From NCBI RefSeq assembly GCF_018596315.1, contig NZ_JAHEAG010000020.1, forward strand, positions 62,001 through 126,000: a DNA stretch of 64,000 nt, written 5' to 3'. The DNA is from Bradyrhizobium sp. SRL28 (GTDB taxonomy: Bacteria > Pseudomonadota > Alphaproteobacteria > Rhizobiales > Xanthobacteraceae). The notes under the pieces are model-generated. The model saw nothing but the letters and a program-made list of their open reading frames with translations, was not told the DNA's origin and did no database searches. Made by a program: the position numbers and the translations under genes. Shown one piece after another: positions 6,681 to 14,447 of the stretch (its first letter is position 1; each line of letters starts with the position of its first letter).

Positions 6681-7937
6681 CTAGGCCCGCTCTTCCCAAA
6701 TCATCGCCAGGTGCACAATCGTCTCGGCGGCCTTTTCCATGTCCTGGCGGCTCACCCATTCCAGCCGCGAGTGGAACGCATGTTCGCCGGCGAAGATGTT
6801 GGGGCAGGGCAGGCCCATGAACGACAGCCGCGAACCGTCGGTGCCGCCGCGGATCGAGCTTCGCACCGGTGTCAGCCCCGCGCGGCGGATCGCTTCGATG
6901 GCGTAGTCGACGGTTTTGGGTTGGCGGTCGATCACCTGCTTCATGTTGCGGTATTGCGGCTTGACGTCCATCCGGTACGTCGAGCGCGGATAATCCTTCA
7001 TCACGTCTTTGACGATGGCTTCGAGCAGGGCTTCCTTTTGCTGCAGCCCGTCGTCTGTGAAGTCGCGCACGATGAAGCCGATGGTGGCTTTCTCCAGCGC
7101 GCCCGTAATGCCGATCGGATGCAGAAAGCCCTCCATGCCCTCGGTGGTTTCCGGCGAGCAGGTATCCCTGGGCAGGCGGTCGACGATGGCCGCCGCGATC
7201 TTGATCGCGTGCTCCATCTTGCCCTTGGCGAAACCGGGATGGGTCGAGACGCCCTCGATGGTGATGGTGGCGCCGTCGGCCGAGAAGGTTTCGTCCTCGA
7301 TATTCCCGGCCGTTTCGCCGTCCATCGTATAGGCGAAGTCGGCGCCGAGTTTCTTCAGGTCGACCTTGTCGACGCCGCGGCCGATCTCCTCGTCGGGCGT
7401 GAACAGGATCTTGATCGTGCCGTGCCTGATATCAGGATTTTGAATCAGGAATCGCGCCGCATCCATGATCTCGGCAAGGCCGGCCTTGTTGTCGGCCCCC
7501 AGCAGCGTGGTGCCGTCGGTCGTGATGATGTCGTGCCCGATCTGGTCGGCGAGCGCGGGATGGTCGGCTGGGCGGATCACCTGCGCGGGATCGGCCGGCA
7601 GCACAATGTCGCCGCCGCGATAATTCTTCACGATCTGCGGCTTGACGTTGGCGCCGGTGCAGTCAGGTGAAGTGTCCATGTGCGAGCAGAAGCAGATCAC
7701 TGGGACCTTCTTCTCGGTATTGGCCGGGATCGTCGCATAGACATAGCCATGCTCGTCGAGATGGGCGTCTTTCAGCCCCATCGCCTGCAACTCCGAAGCC
7801 AGCAGGCGGCCCAGATTCTTCTGCTTCTCGGTGGAAGGGCAGGTCGGAGATGTCGGATCGGATTGGGTGTCGATCACGACATAGCGCAGGAAGCGCTCGG
7901 TGACATCGTGGGTGAAGGCTATGGGCGAGGCCGGCAT
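6681..7937 (-). CDS. pepT: peptidase T (tripeptide aminopeptidase)
   Basis: This 418-residue cytoplasmic M20-family metallopeptidase removes the N-terminal residue of tripeptides. It has the dinuclear zinc motifs: SHMDTSPD (His86, Asp88), LLGADNKAG (bridging Asp), FTPDEEIGRG (general base and metal Glu), and a C-terminal GEHAFHSRLEW metal His. RGGTDGS is also typical. Length matches E. coli PepT (about 408). The frame extends to a TTG at 7949, but the ATG at 7937 is more likely. A degenerate copy of the last 80 bases lies at 5766-5848. No operon partner is visible. Confidence 0.95.
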   Translation of the reverse strand: MPASPIAFTHDVTERFLRYVVIDTQSDPTSPTCPSTEKQKNLGRLLASELQAMGLKDAHLDEHGYVYATIPANTEKKVPVICFCSHMDTSPDCTGANVKPQIVKNYRGGDIVLPADPAQVIRPADHPALADQIGHDIITTDGTTLLGADNKAGLAEIMDAARFLIQNPDIRHGTIKILFTPDEEIGRGVDKVDLKKLGADFAYTMDGETAGNIEDETFSADGATITIEGVSTHPGFAKGKMEHAIKIAAAIVDRLPRDTCSPETTEGMEGFLHPIGITGALEKATIGFIVRDFTDDGLQQKEALLEAIVKDVMKDYPRSTYRMDVKPQYRNMKQVIDRQPKTVDYAIEAIRRAGLTPVRSSIRGGTDGSRLSFMGLPCPNIFAGEHAFHSRLEWVSRQDMEKAAETIVHLAMIWEERA

Positions 7938-8043
7938 GACGATCCGCAAAGCTGGGCTAGGGAAGCGCTCTATAACAGAAAAGCGCCAGTCCGGGTCCCC
8001 GCCGGAATGACGCTTTTGGTCGGATCAGGGGGGCGTCGGTCGG

Positions 8044-8117
8044 AGCATGATCCGGAAAAGTGGACACCGGTTTTCCCTCGGGACAAACGCGGAACGCGTT
8101 TGCCCGGAGATCATGCT
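8044..8117. repeat. dispersed palindromic repeat
   Basis: AGCATGATC (8044-8052) is inverted at 8109-8117 (GATCATGCT). Between them is an AAAGTGGACACCGGTTTTCC block and the inner palindrome AACGCGGAACGCGTT. I recognise this as a common intergenic element of Bradyrhizobium genomes, from memory and not by search. It is non-coding. Confidence 0.75.
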
Positions 8118-8137
8118 TAAACAAGAAGATGACCGAC

Positions 8138-8168
8138 GAGCGTGATTCAACGTAGTTGAAACACGCTC
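8138..8168 (-). repeat. inverted repeat at the hup stop codon
   Basis: GAGCGTG (8138-8144) and CACGCTC (8162-8168) enclose a second pair TTCAAC / GTTGAA (8146-8151 / 8155-8160). The hairpin begins at the last base of the HU gene and may stabilise the 3' end or help end transcription, although no T-run follows. Confidence 0.6.
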
Positions 8169-8467
8169 TAGACGGCTTCCTTGAGTTCCTTGGCGGCGCG
8201 GAAGGCGACCTTCTTGCTGGCCTTGATTGGGAGGGGTTCGCCGGTGGCGGGGTTGCGGCCCATGCGGGCGGCGCGCTTGCGGACTTGGAGGATGCCGAGC
8301 CCCACGATACGGATCCGCTCGCCCTTCTTCAGGTGTTTTGCGATCTTGCCGACCATGTCGGTCAGAATCGCCTCGGCGGCCTTCTTCGACAGGTCATGTT
8401 CCTCGGCCAGCGCTGCTGCCAGATGCTTGAGTGTGATGGTGGCTGGAGTCGCTGCTTTCTTCGCCAT
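8168..8467 (-). CDS. HU-family DNA-binding protein
   Basis: This 99-residue protein is a histone-like nucleoid protein that bends and compacts DNA as a dimer. After a short basic Ala/Lys N-terminal extension it has the HU/IHF fold, with the glycine-containing GERIRIVGLGILQVRKRAARMGRNPATGEPL region forming the beta arm and its proline tip (GRNPATGE). The C-terminal helix ends FRAAKELKEAV. It is slightly longer than E. coli HU (90) because of the N-terminal extension usual in Bradyrhizobium. GGAGGG lies before ATG 8467. It is monocistronic. Confidence 0.93.
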   Translation of the reverse strand: MAKKAATPATITLKHLAAALAEEHDLSKKAAEAILTDMVGKIAKHLKKGERIRIVGLGILQVRKRAARMGRNPATGEPLPIKASKKVAFRAAKELKEAV

Positions 8468-8723
8468 TTCTGGCCCTCCTCGTTGGTTGAATGGCTTTGA
8501 GCGCGTTTGTGAAACCGGTCCGCGCCGGGAAAACGCCTTGCGTGGTGACTTAAAACCCGAAGGTCCGGTGCAACCAGAGCGGGGGAGGGTTTCAAGAAAC
8601 CCAGACGTATCAGGCCTTAATCGATTCGGGTGATCGCTGCCTACGCCGTTTTGCCTGAAAACAGGCCGTTATTTGCATCACAATCGCAGAAACGCCCGTC
8701 TGGCGCGGGGATTCGCAACGTCC
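8468..8723. other. intergenic: HU leader, no gene seen
   Basis: The gap between the HU start and the tRNA-Asp promoter holds no open frame with a ribosome site. The HU promoter must lie here on the minus strand, but I see no clear -35/-10 pair. Confidence 0.6.
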
Positions 8724-8752
8724 TTGACTAAGCGGGGGCGGCCCTTTATGCC
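8724..8752 (+). promoter_or_regulatory. promoter of tRNA-Asp
   Basis: TTGACT (8724-8729) and TATGCC (8747-8752) are 17 bases apart, with a G/C-rich spacer, about 40 bases before the tRNA. Confidence 0.65.
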
Positions 8753-8790
8753 CTCGGTTCTGCGCGGATCAGAACATGATTACGGCATCC

Positions 8791-8867
8791 GCGGGAGTAG
8801 CTCAGTTGGTTAGAGCGCCGCCCTGTCACGGCGGAGGCCGCGGGTTCGAGTCCCGTCTCTCGCGCCA
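8791..8867 (+). tRNA. tRNA-Asp (anticodon GTC)
   Basis: A 77-base cloverleaf: acceptor stem GCGGGAG / CTCTCGC with one G-T pair, D arm AGCTCAGTTGGTTAGAGC-type, anticodon loop CTGTCAC with GTC, T arm GGGTTCGAGTCCC, discriminator G, encoded CCA. Confidence 0.97.
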
Positions 8868-8910
8868 TTTTTCAATGGCTTGACGTTAATCTCCGAGACC
8901 GCCGCAAACA

Positions 8911-8939
8911 AAAAGGCCGCCCTTGAGGCGGCCGTTTTT
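8911..8939. terminator. bidirectional rho-independent terminator
   Basis: GGCCGCC (8915-8921) pairs with GGCGGCC (8927-8933), loop CTTGA, with AAAA on the left and GTTTTTA on the right. It can end the tRNA-Asp transcript on plus and the 8962-9156 gene on minus. Confidence 0.85.
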
Positions 8940-8961
8940 ATTCCGATGCCAGCGATATCGT

Positions 8962-9156
8962 TTAGCGGACCGTCGAGGTGCTCGAGCTGGTGACGACCAC
9001 CGGCTTGCCGGCCTTCACGACCTGCGCGGTCTGGCTGTAATCCGCGCCGGTCCGGGCAGAGATTCCGAACGCTGCAACTGCGATACCCGCCACCAGGGCG
9101 ACGACCACGATCTTCAGGTGGGTCGAGCGGTCCGCCGAGTGAATTGAGTGGTTCAT
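8962..9156 (-). CDS. small single-pass membrane protein, unknown function
   Basis: The 64-residue product starts MNHSIHSADRS, has one hydrophobic segment (IVVVALVAGIAVAAFGI, about residues 16-32) and a polar tail rich in Ser, Thr and Val. GGGAGGCTTCAC precedes ATG 9156, an excellent ribosome site, and a terminator follows the stop. I recall similar short proteins in Bradyrhizobium but know no function. The tail is probably periplasmic. Confidence 0.65.
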   Translation of the reverse strand: MNHSIHSADRSTHLKIVVVALVAGIAVAAFGISARTGADYSQTAQVVKAGKPVVVTSSSTSTVR

Positions 9157-9419
9157 GTGAAGCCTCCCGGACGCCTTCCGCGTCCCTGCTGGTGAGAGAG
9201 GTACGCCGCGTGTGTTTCAGGATCGTTTCGCGGTTTCGGCAAAATGGTTTCATTCGGCCGGTTTTTGGCCTGTTTTTCGCCAAAGCATCCGTGATGTAGA
9301 TCACATACAGGTCGTTTGACCCGCAGCGATGCGGGCCGCAGGGCGTGGGCTGGGATCAAAACGACAAAGGGAAGGCCGCCGGATTAGCTCGCCCGTTGGA
9401 TATCGGCGCGTATCGACCG

Positions 9420-9600
9420 TGCCGCCCAGATGAACAACAGGCCCGAGCGTGGTGAAGGTGCCAGCATAGGTGCCGATGGCGTAGACGCCGAGCGCGCGCG
9501 GGCGTTCGTTCTTGCTGAAGAGATCGGCAATGATCGACTGCGAGGCGGGCGTGCCGCCGGATTCGCCGACGCCGATGCGCGCCAGCGCCAGCACGGCCGG
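9420..9600 (-). pseudogene. MFS transporter fragment
   Basis: Read on the minus strand this encodes LALARIGVGESGGTPASQSIIADLF followed by NERPRALGVYAIGTYAGT, the loop 2-3 region of a major facilitator transporter: the arginine in helix 4 (LARIGVGESG) and a P-x-x-RPRALG-type loop. Only about 55 residues remain, with no start and no other helices; the sequence then becomes unrelated. It directly follows the Rieske oxygenase on the same strand, so it is probably the relic of a co-transcribed substrate uptake gene. Confidence 0.7.
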
Positions 9601-9601
9601 C

Positions 9602-10792
9602 TCACGCCTCGCGAATGAAATTCCCCGCCTCGAATTCCACCGGCGGCGCATTTGAATCAAAGGAGACGCCGATCGGATCGCGGCCTCCGGCCATCGCTTC
9701 GAGCTGATCGCCCAGCATCCGCCGGATCATCAGGATGCCGCGGTCGCTCTGGCCAAAGTGCTCTTCCGAATGCAGCGTCACCGGGCCCTGGCCGACCTGC
9801 GCCTCGTAGTCGCCCGGAAATTGCTGGTGCTCCTGTTCGGTCATGTCCCACCAGAACTTGCCGTTGAATTTGGAGCGCATCCGCCCGATGTCGCCTGAAT
9901 TCTTCACCCGCCCGGCGACATAGATGCGAAAGGAAGTGTCATCGATCGGCAGCGTCCAGCCGATCGACTCGACGCGGGCGAACTGCGCGACGCGGGGATT
10001 GGGCACCACGCGCAGCGTGGGGAGGGCGGCTTCCGTCACCCGATAAAACACCTTGCCGTCGTCCTGATGTCGGATCGAGCGCACCGTGACGCCGCGTGGC
10101 GACATCTCGAACTTCACCTCCGGCATCGAGGCCATCATGTTGGTGAATTGCGGCCCTGAGAACGATCCGTGCAACACGGGGACGTGGTAGGGGTCGACCA
10201 CGTTTTCGAAATGCTGCAGCCAGTTGCAGGGAATGACATCAGGTCCGCCGCCGCCGATGGAAGAATCATCCGCCTCGACGAACTCGCCGTCGTCCATGTT
10301 TTCCAGGCATTCGTAGCGCGGCAGCGCCGGCTTCTTCTCGGCCGGTCCGAGATAGGCGAAGATCAGGCCGTAGCGCTCCTGCAGGGGATACCAGGGCTGG
10401 CGAATTTTGTCCTTGAACAGGCCACCCTCGGGCTCACAGGGCTGTTCAAGGCAATGGCCCTCGGTGTCGAACTTCCAGCCGTGATAGCAGCAGCGGATGC
10501 CGTCTTCCTCGACCTTGCCGTAATACAGCGTGGTGCCGCGATGGCAGCAGCGCGCGTGCAGCAGGCCGGCCCGGCCGTGCCTGTCGCGAAACAGCACCAG
10601 ATCCTCGCCGAGCACGCGTAGTTTTCTGGGGATATCAGTGGCGTCGCTGACGAGGCCGACCGGGTGCCAGTAGCGCCGCAGCAGCTCTCCCATTGGCGTG
10701 CCGCGGCCGACTGACGTCAGCTCGGTACGGGTGGTGGACGGCTTCATGGCATAGCCGGTCCCGAGATCGCGATCCCGCTGCGTAATGTTCAT
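9602..10792 (-). CDS. Rieske aromatic-ring oxygenase, alpha subunit
   Basis: This 396-residue protein resembles the phthalate/vanillate-type ring-hydroxylating or O-demethylating oxygenases. The Rieske [2Fe-2S] site is C82-x-H84 and C101-x-x-H104 (RCCHRG ... CCYHGW). The catalytic domain has NVVDPYHVPVLHG with the two histidine ligands of the mononuclear iron. The frame is open far upstream, but GGGAGGAAACGGC lies right before ATG 10792, which fixes the start. No ferredoxin or reductase gene is nearby, so electrons must come from elsewhere. A MarR gene is divergent, and a palindrome covers the likely -35 element. The aromatic substrate cannot be told. Confidence 0.9.
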   Translation of the reverse strand: MNITQRDRDLGTGYAMKPSTTRTELTSVGRGTPMGELLRRYWHPVGLVSDATDIPRKLRVLGEDLVLFRDRHGRAGLLHARCCHRGTTLYYGKVEEDGIRCCYHGWKFDTEGHCLEQPCEPEGGLFKDKIRQPWYPLQERYGLIFAYLGPAEKKPALPRYECLENMDDGEFVEADDSSIGGGGPDVIPCNWLQHFENVVDPYHVPVLHGSFSGPQFTNMMASMPEVKFEMSPRGVTVRSIRHQDDGKVFYRVTEAALPTLRVVPNPRVAQFARVESIGWTLPIDDTSFRIYVAGRVKNSGDIGRMRSKFNGKFWWDMTEQEHQQFPGDYEAQVGQGPVTLHSEEHFGQSDRGILMIRRMLGDQLEAMAGGRDPIGVSFDSNAPPVEFEAGNFIREA

Positions 10793-10864
10793 GCCGTTTC
10801 CTCCCGCCGCGGCTTTGGCGCCGCGGTCGTTTGACGTGCTTGCGGCGAGTGAAATGCAAATCGA

Positions 10865-10876
10865 TGACAATGTCAA
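10865..10876. promoter_or_regulatory. palindromic operator over the oxygenase -35 element
   Basis: TGACA-A-TGTCA (10865-10875) is a perfect 5-1-5 palindrome in the 174-base divergent gap. On the minus strand it overlaps TTGACA (10876-10871), with a weak -10 (TTCACT or TTTCAC) 16-17 bases on. This placement would let the MarR protein block oxygenase transcription. Confidence 0.5.
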
Positions 10877-10966
10877 CGATCGGCATTTCGTATCGCTTGA
10901 TTGACTTGTCCGATCGCCATCGCCGACGACCTTGGCATCGGCCTGCTTTGTTGGCAGAGGTTGGGG

Positions 10967-11482
10967 ATGAGCCAGAAGCCCGGAAAGCAGACCGCGCCTG
11001 CGCCCGCTGCGGGGAATGACGAGGCCTTGGCGCCGATCACCGCGATGATGTCGTCGCGGCTGATGGTGCTGGCCAATCTGCTCAAGCGCGGCGCGATCCT
11101 GCGCTACAAGCGGCTGGCGGGGCTCTCCTCGGTGGAGTTCGGCCTGGTGGCCTCGCTGGGGCGGCGGCCGCCGATGAGCGTTATCAGGCTGGCGGAAGCG
11201 GTCGGCATGGATAAGGGGCAGATCAGCCGGGCGCTGGCGGAACTGGTCTCGCGCAAGCTGGTCGCCAAGGAGGTCAATCCGCGGGACAACCGCGAGACGC
11301 TGGTCTGCCTGACCAAGGCCGGGCTGGCGGCGCATGCCACCATTGTGGCAGGCGCACAGGAGCGTAACCGGCGGCTCCTGGAACAGCTCAGCAAGGACGA
11401 GCTCAATGTGTTGCTCGACCAGATCGATCGCCTGACCGACAGGGCTGCCCAGATGCTGGCGGATGAAAAGGATTTGAACTGA
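10967..11482 (+). CDS. MarR-family transcriptional regulator
   Basis: The 171-residue protein has the MarR winged helix-turn-helix: dimer helices around MSSRLMVLANLLKRGAI, then LSSVEFGLVASLGRRPPMSVIRLAEAVGMDKGQISRALAELVSRKLVAKEVNPRDNRE in pieces, in which GMDKGQISRAL is the recognition helix and NPRDNRE the wing. Such proteins are dimeric repressors released by small aromatic ligands. ATG 10967 is preferred over 10901 because GAGAGGTTGGGG precedes it. It is divergent from the Rieske oxygenase, which is its likely target. Confidence 0.9.
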   Translation: MSQKPGKQTAPAPAAGNDEALAPITAMMSSRLMVLANLLKRGAILRYKRLAGLSSVEFGLVASLGRRPPMSVIRLAEAVGMDKGQISRALAELVSRKLVAKEVNPRDNRETLVCLTKAGLAAHATIVAGAQERNRRLLEQLSKDELNVLLDQIDRLTDRAAQMLADEKDLN

Positions 11483-11684
11483 AATTTGGGCACCATGCCG
11501 CCTGTCCCGCGTTGGTCGGCGAGGCAGGAACGCAACACTCTTTCGTGTTCTGCCGACGCCTCAGGGGCGTACAGAGGCGTCAAGACGGCTTGTCTTGCGC
11601 CCTCTGTTGCGCTGCGCTAAGCCAAGAATAATTCCAATCAACGAATCTGCGGCCCTTCGAAAACCGCGGGAAAAGGTACCGCCG

Positions 11685-12050
11685 ATGACCGGCATCCTGC
11701 AAAATTACCTTCCACTTGTGGTGTTTATCGGGGTGGCGAGCCTGATCGGTCTGGCGCTTCTGATCGCCCCGTTCCTGGTCGCGTTCCAGCAGCCGGACCC
11801 GGAAAAGCTGTCCGCCTATGAATGCGGATTCAACGCATTCGACGACGCCCGCATGAAGTTCGACGTTCGCTTCTACCTGGTCGCGATCCTCTTCATCATC
11901 TTCGACCTCGAAGTGGCGTTCCTGTTTCCGTGGGCGGTCGCGTTCGGCAAGCTTGGCGCCACCGGCTTCTGGTCGATGATGGTGTTCCTCGCCGTCCTCA
12001 CGGTCGGCTTTGCTTATGAGTGGAAGAAAGGCGCGCTCGAATGGGATTGA
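11685..12050 (+). CDS. nuoA: NADH-quinone oxidoreductase subunit A
   Basis: First gene of the complex I operon. NuoA (121 residues) is an inner-membrane subunit with three helices; the loop between helices 1 and 2 holds SAYECGFNAF with the conserved cysteine near the quinone channel, followed by FDVRFYLVAILFIIFDLEVAFLFPWA. The in-frame ATG at 11595 would add an unlikely polar extension; ATG 11685 with GGGAAAAGGTA upstream gives the usual length. The last 10 bases overlap nuoB, suggesting translational coupling. The 202-base gap before it (11483-11684) presumably carries the operon promoter, but I cannot place it with confidence. Confidence 0.95.
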   Translation: MTGILQNYLPLVVFIGVASLIGLALLIAPFLVAFQQPDPEKLSAYECGFNAFDDARMKFDVRFYLVAILFIIFDLEVAFLFPWAVAFGKLGATGFWSMMVFLAVLTVGFAYEWKKGALEWD

Positions 12051-12631
12051 GCCCGACAGCTATAGGCTCTTCGCCTGATATCGCGCAGGCGCCAAAGGGC
12101 ATTCTCGATCCCGCCACCGGCAGGCCGGTCGGCGCCAATGACCCGTTCTTCCTCGAGGTCAATCACGAGCTGTCCGACAAGGGCTTCTTCGTTGCCGCCG
12201 CCGACGATCTGATCACCTGGGCGCGCACGGGATCCCTGATGTGGATGACGTTCGGTCTCGCCTGCTGCGCGGTCGAGATGATGCAGGTGTCGATGCCGCG
12301 TTACGACGTCGAGCGTTTCGGTTTTGCGCCGCGCGCCTCGCCGCGGCAGTCCGACGTCATGATCGTGGCGGGCACGCTGACCAACAAGATGGCGCCGGCG
12401 TTGCGCAAGGTCTACGACCAGATGCCCGAGCCGCGCTACGTGATCTCGATGGGGTCGTGCGCCAATGGCGGCGGCTACTATCACTACTCCTATTCGGTCG
12501 TGCGCGGCTGCGACCGCATCGTGCCGATCGACATCTACGTGCCCGGATGCCCGCCGACGGCGGAGGCGTTGCTTTACGGCGTGCTGCTGCTGCAGAAGAA
12601 GATCCGCCGCATCGGGACCATCGAACGCTAA
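12041..12631 (+). CDS. nuoB: NADH-quinone oxidoreductase subunit B
   Basis: NuoB (196 residues) carries iron-sulfur cluster N2, the last electron carrier before quinone. The ligands are visible: the adjacent C75-C76 (FGLACCAVEM), C140 (MGSCANGGG) and C170 (VPGCPP). ATG 12041 lies inside the end of nuoA and gives MGLSPT, the usual start in this group. An in-frame ATG at 12020 is less likely. The disordered N-terminal 20 residues are typical of Bradyrhizobium. Confidence 0.97.
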   Translation: MGLSPTAIGSSPDIAQAPKGILDPATGRPVGANDPFFLEVNHELSDKGFFVAAADDLITWARTGSLMWMTFGLACCAVEMMQVSMPRYDVERFGFAPRASPRQSDVMIVAGTLTNKMAPALRKVYDQMPEPRYVISMGSCANGGGYYHYSYSVVRGCDRIVPIDIYVPGCPPTAEALLYGVLLLQKKIRRIGTIER

Positions 12632-12642
12632 GGTTTTAGGCA

Positions 12643-13254
12643 ATGGACGACGGCAAGCTCGACGCTCTTGGGCAGACGATTGTTAGCGCGCTTGGCGGCG
12701 CGGCCAGCGCCCATGCGGTCGCGTTCAACCAGCTTACCGTCACGGTCGATGCGATGAAGATCGTCGAGGTGATGAAGTACCTGCGCGATGATCCCGCGCT
12801 GCGCTTCGTCAACTTCACCGACGTCACGGCGGTCGATTATCCCGGCCGCGAGAAGCGTTTCGATGTCGTCTATCACCTGTTGTCGCCGACGCTGAACGAA
12901 CGCATTCGCGTCCGCGCCGAGGCCGACGAGAACACGCAGGTACCCTCGATCATCGACGTGTTTCCCGGCGCCGACTGGTTCGAGCGCGAGACCTATGATC
13001 TCTACGGCGTGATCTTCACCGGCCATCCGGACATGCGGCGGCTGCTGACGGATTACGGTTTTGATGGACATCCCCTGCGCAAGGATTTCCCGCTCACCGG
13101 TTTCGTCGAGGTCCGCTACGACGACCAGGAGAAGCGGGTGCTCTACGAGCCGGTCCGCCTCAACCAGGAATTCCGCAAATTCGATTTCCTCTCGCCATGG
13201 GAAGGCGCGGACTATCCGCTGCCAGGCGACGAGAAGGCTGAGCCGAAGGCCTGA
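12643..13254 (+). CDS. nuoC: NADH-quinone oxidoreductase subunit C
   Basis: The 203-residue peripheral-arm subunit of complex I, homologous to mitochondrial 30 kDa. The family signature ERETYDLYGVIFTGHPDMRRLLTDYGFDGHPLRKDFPL is present across about residues 118-155. It is a separate gene from nuoD, as usual in alphaproteobacteria and unlike the fused NuoCD of E. coli. It starts 11 bases after nuoB and stops 2 bases before the nuoD ATG. Confidence 0.96.
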   Translation: MDDGKLDALGQTIVSALGGAASAHAVAFNQLTVTVDAMKIVEVMKYLRDDPALRFVNFTDVTAVDYPGREKRFDVVYHLLSPTLNERIRVRAEADENTQVPSIIDVFPGADWFERETYDLYGVIFTGHPDMRRLLTDYGFDGHPLRKDFPLTGFVEVRYDDQEKRVLYEPVRLNQEFRKFDFLSPWEGADYPLPGDEKAEPKA

Positions 13255-13256
13255 CC

Positions 13257-14447
13257 ATGAACGAACAGAATCTTCGCAACTTCACGATCAATTTCGGACC
13301 GCAACATCCGGCCGCGCACGGCGTGTTGCGTTTGGTGCTGGAGCTCGACGGCGAAGTCGTCGAGCGTGTTGATCCGCATATCGGGCTGCTTCATCGCGGC
13401 ACGGAAAAGCTGATCGAACAGAAGACCTATCTGCAGGCGATCCCGTATTTCGACCGGCTTGATTACGTCGCGCCGATGAACCAGGAGCACGCGTTCTGCC
13501 TAGCGGCGGAAAAGCTGCTCGGCATCACGGTGCCGCGCCGCGGCCAGTTGATCCGCGTGCTCTATTGCGAGATCGGCCGCATCCTGTCGCATCTGCTCAA
13601 CGTCACCACGCAGGCGATGGACGTCGGCGCCTTGACCCCACCGCTGTGGGGCTTCGAAGAGCGCGAAAAGCTGATGGTGTTCTATGAGCGCGCCTCCGGC
13701 TCGCGCATGCATGCGGCCTATTTCCGCGTCGGCGGCGTGCATCAGGACCTGCCGCCGAAACTGATCGATGATATCGAGGCCTGGTGCGACCCGTTCCTGC
13801 AGGTCGTCGCCGACCTCGAAACGCTGCTGACCGGCAACCGCATCTTCAAGCAGCGCAACGTCGATATCGGCGTGGTGACGCTGCAGCAGGCCTGGGAGTG
13901 GGGTTTCTCCGGCGTGATGGTGCGCGGCTCGGGCGCGGCCTGGGACCTGCGCAAGGCGCAGCCCTACGAATGCTACGCCGAAATGGATTTCGACATTCCG
14001 ATCGGCAAGAACGGCGACTGCTACGACCGCTACTGCATCCGCATGGAAGAGATGCGCCAGTCCGTGCGCATCATGAGGCAGTGCATCGCCAAGCTGCGTG
14101 AACCCGAGGGGCAGGGGCCGGTCGTCGTTGAGGACAACAAGATTGCGCCGCCCCGCCGCAGCGAGATGAAGCGCTCGATGGAAGCCCTCATTCATCACTT
14201 CAAGCTCTACACCGAAGGCGTGCACGTGCCCGCCGGCGAAGTCTACACCGCGGTCGAGGCGCCCAAGGGTGAGTTCGGCGTCTATCTGGTTTCCGACGGC
14301 AGCAACAAGCCGTACAAGTGCAAGATCCGCGCGCCGGGCTTTGCCCATCTGCAGGCGATGGATTTCATCTGCAAAGGCCATCTGCTCGCCGACGTCTCCG
14401 CCATTCTCGGCTCGCTCGATATCGTGTTTGGAGAGGTCGATCGGTGA
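13257..14447 (+). CDS. nuoD: NADH-quinone oxidoreductase subunit D
   Basis: NuoD (396 residues, 49 kDa homologue) forms the quinone-binding pocket together with NuoB. It starts with the conserved NFGPQHPAAHGVLRL and HRGTEKLIEQKTYLQAIPYFDRLDY, which supply the pocket histidine and tyrosine, and ends LDIVFGEVDR, the family's standard C-terminus. The TGA overlaps the ATG of the next gene (TGATG), so the inserted methyltransferase is translationally coupled to it. Confidence 0.97.
   Translation: MNEQNLRNFTINFGPQHPAAHGVLRLVLELDGEVVERVDPHIGLLHRGTEKLIEQKTYLQAIPYFDRLDYVAPMNQEHAFCLAAEKLLGITVPRRGQLIRVLYCEIGRILSHLLNVTTQAMDVGALTPPLWGFEEREKLMVFYERASGSRMHAAYFRVGGVHQDLPPKLIDDIEAWCDPFLQVVADLETLLTGNRIFKQRNVDIGVVTLQQAWEWGFSGVMVRGSGAAWDLRKAQPYECYAEMDFDIPIGKNGDCYDRYCIRMEEMRQSVRIMRQCIAKLREPEGQGPVVVEDNKIAPPRRSEMKRSMEALIHHFKLYTEGVHVPAGEVYTAVEAPKGEFGVYLVSDGSNKPYKCKIRAPGFAHLQAMDFICKGHLLADVSAILGSLDIVFGEVDR

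Noticed and set aside
10793..11335. N-terminal extension of the Rieske oxygenase
   Set aside because: It overlaps the MarR gene in antisense and a strong ribosome site precedes ATG 10792.
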